Position numbers and translations under genes: made by a program
DNA from: Streptomyces uncialis
GTDB taxonomy: Bacteria; Actinomycetota; Actinomycetes; Streptomycetales; Streptomycetaceae
Length of the DNA stretch: 64,000 bases
Direction: 5' to 3'
NCBI RefSeq assembly: GCF_001905345.1
Contig: NZ_LFBV01000008.1
Location: forward strand, 248,001-312,000
Notes under the pieces: generated by a model
Database searches by the model: none
What the model was told of the DNA's origin: nothing
Seen by the model: only the letters and a program-made list of their open reading frames with translations
Shown: piece after piece, positions 61,905 through 64,000 of the stretch
How the letters are laid out: each line of letters begins with the position of its first letter
Position numbering within the stretch: position 1 is the first letter of the stretch

Positions 61905-62870
61905 CACGATCCGCCTTCGCTTGGGCTTTCGAGGTCTGCCCGGGCGGGCGTACTTCGGTGCTGTGCCGTCGCTCGGTGGTTTCGCGGTTCCCCGCGGGTC
62001 GCCTTCGCTTGCGCTTCCTAGGTCCGTCCGGCTGGGCGTACTTCGGTGCTGTGCCGTCGCTCGTGGGTTTTGCGCAGTTCCCCGCGGGTCGCCTTCGCTT
62101 GCGCTTCCCAGGTCCGTCCGGCTGGGCGTACTTCGTTGCTGTGCCGTCGCTCGGTGGTTCTGCGCAGTTCCCCGCGCCCCTTTGGGGCGCGTTCTGTTTG
62201 TTCTTCGGGTCGGGGCCGGTCGGGATTCTCCGTCCTCGCTCCAACGCGCTCGGTCGGACGCTCCCCTTGCCCTGCTGAAGAGCATCGGAGTCTGCGGGCA
62301 GAGATTCCCGCCCACCCCCTCCCGCAGCAACGCGACTGCGCGAGGAGAGGGGTGCCCCGTCAGGGGCGCGGGGAACTGCGCGAGAACGAGGGCGAGCCGC
62401 ACCTGAAGAAGCGACCGCAAGAGGGCAGCACTTAAGGGGCGCGGGGAACTGCGCGAAACCACCGAGCGACGGCACCGGGAACAACTACGCCCAGCCGGAC
62501 AGACCTGGCAAGCGCGAGCGAAGGGCGAGCGAAGGGCGACCTGCGGGGAACTGCGCAAGAACGAGGGCGACCCGCACCCGAAGAAGCGACCGTGATGGGG
62601 CAGCACCTCAGGGGCGCGGGGAACTGCGCGAGCAACCACGGGCCATCCGCACTCGCACGGGAACCGCAAGGGGCGCGACCTCAGGGGCGCGGGGAACTGC
62701 GCACCCACCGAGCGACGGCACCGGGAACAAATGCGCCCAGCCGGACAGACCTGGGAAGCGCGAGCGAAGGGCGACCCGCGGGGAACTGCGCACCCGACGA
62801 GTGGCCTGTGGGGGGGGGACAAGTACGTCCAGTGGTGGGACCTCGAAAGCGCGAGCGAAGGCGTGACGCT
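61905..62870 (+). repeat. Composite interspersed repeat, copy 6 (complete), with core at 62200-62320
   Basis: Left half with CTTCGCTTGCGCTTCC and GCGCAGTTCCCCGCG units (near 61986, 62069, 62162), the hairpin GCGCCCC-TTT-GGGGCGC (62174-62190), the 121-bp core, then inverted units through ~62860. The variable core segment (CCCTTGCCCTG) is of the same class as copy 2. It fills the space between nuoA and the NlpC/P60 gene. Confidence 0.9.
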
Positions 62871-62889
62871 GTGTCAGGTTTCGTATCGC

Positions 62890-63208
62890 ATTTTTTGGCG
62901 CAGACTTCTACAAAAGGTCCCATTGGGCGCTAACCGCCCGTAGCGATATCCCCTCGTGACCTCCGCCACACCGGCGGGGCCGGGGGAATTGCCGGGCTTG
63001 GCCAACCGTATCGATGGGTGGTAGGTGCGGGGCAATACGGACGTAACCACGAAAAGCCGTGATCACACGCATGATCACCAACGCCCGTATTGTCCGTTAC
63101 GGCGTCAATAAGAGCCGACACGCCCGGGATTCACGCAGGGTGGCCCGCAACTGTGGCGCAGACCACGTTTCTTGAAGGTAACGGTGGCACCCTGATAGCG
63201 GTTGTCCC
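62890..63208 (+). promoter_or_regulatory. Structured leader region of the NlpC/P60 gene
   Basis: Contains a GGGCG-CTAAC-CGCCC hairpin near 62925-62940, CAATACGG (near 63032) pairing with CCGTATTG (near 63086), and several GTGATCAC-type dyads between. NlpC/P60 and Rpf genes in Streptomyces are known for long leaders with c-di-AMP (ydaO-type) riboswitches; I could not match that consensus convincingly here. It may be a different cis-RNA or an operator set. Confidence 0.4.
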
Positions 63209-64000
63209 ATGTCCCACACCGCTCACATACCCAGCCACCGGAAGCCCCGCCGCAGCGGCAGCAACAAGCTGCGTGCCGGTGTCGCCGGTGGCGTCCTCAG
63301 CACCCTGGCCGTGGCCGGTGCTTCGGGATCGGCCAGCGCCGCCGCACCCGTGACCGAGACCATCGAAATGCCCACGCTCACCTCCGACCTCTCGGCCCAG
63401 GTCGCCCGCTCGGCGAGTGCCACCCAGCTCACCGCCGCGGCCTACGAGCTCCAGGCCCAGCAGGAGCAGCTCCGCGCCGAGCAGGACCAGGCCGCCAAGA
63501 AGGCGTCCGGGCAGGCCAAGAAGGACCGGGCCGAGGCCGTCCGCAAGGCCGAGGCCGAGAAGAAGGCCGCGGAGCGCGCGGCGAAGGCCGAGGCCGAGCG
63601 CCGCGCCGAGACGGAGCGGGCCTCCCGTACCGCCGAGCGCGCCCCGCTCACCACCACCACGGCCGCCGCGCCCGCGTCGACGTCCACGCCGCAGTCGGAC
63701 ACGCCGTCCACCGGCACGTCGGACTCCACGGGCACCAGCGCCCCGTCCACGGGTTCCTCCTCGGAGAGCACCACCGCGCCGGCGAGCGGCAACCTCGGCT
63801 CCGTCATCGCCTTCCTCAAGGCGCAGGTCGGCGACGCGTACGTCATGGGCGGCACGGGCCCGAACTCGTGGGACTGCTCGGGCCTCGTCCAGGCCGCGTT
63901 CAAGGAGGCCGGGATCGACCTCCCGCGCACCTCGCAGACGCAGTCGACGGCCGGTACCCAGGTCGGCACGTCCAACCTCCAGGTCGGCGACATCCTGTAC
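63209..64000 (+). CDS. Secreted NlpC/P60 peptidoglycan hydrolase (3' end outside window)
   Basis: First 264 codons. A basic N terminus and hydrophobic core form a signal peptide ending near ASA (~45). A long Ala/Glu/Lys-rich coiled coil (~60-130) follows, then a Ser/Thr linker (~135-190), then the NlpC/P60 domain with catalytic Cys223 in SWDCSGLVQAAF; the His residue should lie beyond the edge. Family enzymes cut D-Glu-diaminopimelate bonds in the wall. ATG 63209 lacks a clear Shine-Dalgarno sequence. Confidence 0.9.
   Translation, partial: MSHTAHIPSHRKPRRSGSNKLRAGVAGGVLSTLAVAGASGSASAAAPVTETIEMPTLTSDLSAQVARSASATQLTAAAYELQAQQEQLRAEQDQAAKKASGQAKKDRAEAVRKAEAEKKAAERAAKAEAERRAETERASRTAERAPLTTTTAAAPASTSTPQSDTPSTGTSDSTGTSAPSTGSSSESTTAPASGNLGSVIAFLKAQVGDAYVMGGTGPNSWDCSGLVQAAFKEAGIDLPRTSQTQSTAGTQVGTSNLQVGDILY

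Noticed and set aside
62890..63208. Definite ydaO c-di-AMP riboswitch
   Set aside because: A GGGGGAA segment and downstream G-rich boxes look vaguely similar, but order and spacing do not fit what I remember of the consensus. Kept only as a structured leader.

Overview
The window is chromosomal DNA of a Streptomyces species. Evidence: about 70% G+C with strongly G/C-biased third codon positions, frequent GTG starts, stop/start overlaps throughout operons, and a gene order I recall from the S. coelicolor core chromosome (two nuo clusters, korAB, recQ, polyprenyl diphosphate synthase, an NlpC/P60 protein). No rRNA, tRNA, CRISPR array or transposase gene was seen.

Layout. 1-5.5 kb: a second, incomplete complex I cluster on the minus strand (nuoA2-B2-C2-H2-I2-J2-K2-L2, cut by the window edge) without nuoD, E, F or G between C and H. 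5.9-10.3 kb: two tandem paralogous sensor kinases and a LuxR-type response regulator. 10.5-13.5 kb: korA-korB, 2-oxoglutarate:ferredoxin oxidoreductase. 14.3-19.5 kb: a RarD-like transporter, an unusual low-G+C membrane protein, and a divergent HxlR regulator/MFS exporter pair. 19.6-22.4 kb: FBP-domain protein, a three-gene minus-strand operon ending in a CGNR zinc-finger regulator, and a divergent short GntR regulator. 22.5-35.6 kb: mixed accessory genes: two-component system with a divergent membrane protein, cupin, DUF4232 lipoprotein, AhpD-like protein, VOC protein, secreted M28 aminopeptidase, iron-type binding lipoprotein, ABC exporter, LolA-like protein, CHRD protein. 37-44.9 kb: polyprenyl diphosphate synthase, HAD phosphatase, FAD monooxygenase, fumarylacetoacetase, RecQ. 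45.3-61.4 kb: the complete 14-gene nuoA-N operon on the minus strand, ending in a strong hairpin and preceded by a Rex-like operator. 63.2 kb to the end: an NlpC/P60 cell-wall hydrolase (3' end missing) behind a structured leader.

Several genes share a respiratory theme. The main operon encodes NADH:menaquinone oxidoreductase, the polyprenyl synthase can supply the quinone tail, KorAB makes reduced ferredoxin, and the second nuo cluster lacks the NADH-oxidising module.

Two signals are not explained by ordinary annotation. The first is a family of composite interspersed repeats (six loci, four with a conserved 120/121-bp core). Each full copy is a large imperfect inverted repeat built from GCGCAGTTCCCCGCG-type units. 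The second is an identical dyad, GTAACC-N9-GGTTAC, abutting the ATG of two unlinked genes that lack a Shine-Dalgarno sequence (CGNR regulator and VOC protein), which suggests a small leaderless regulon.
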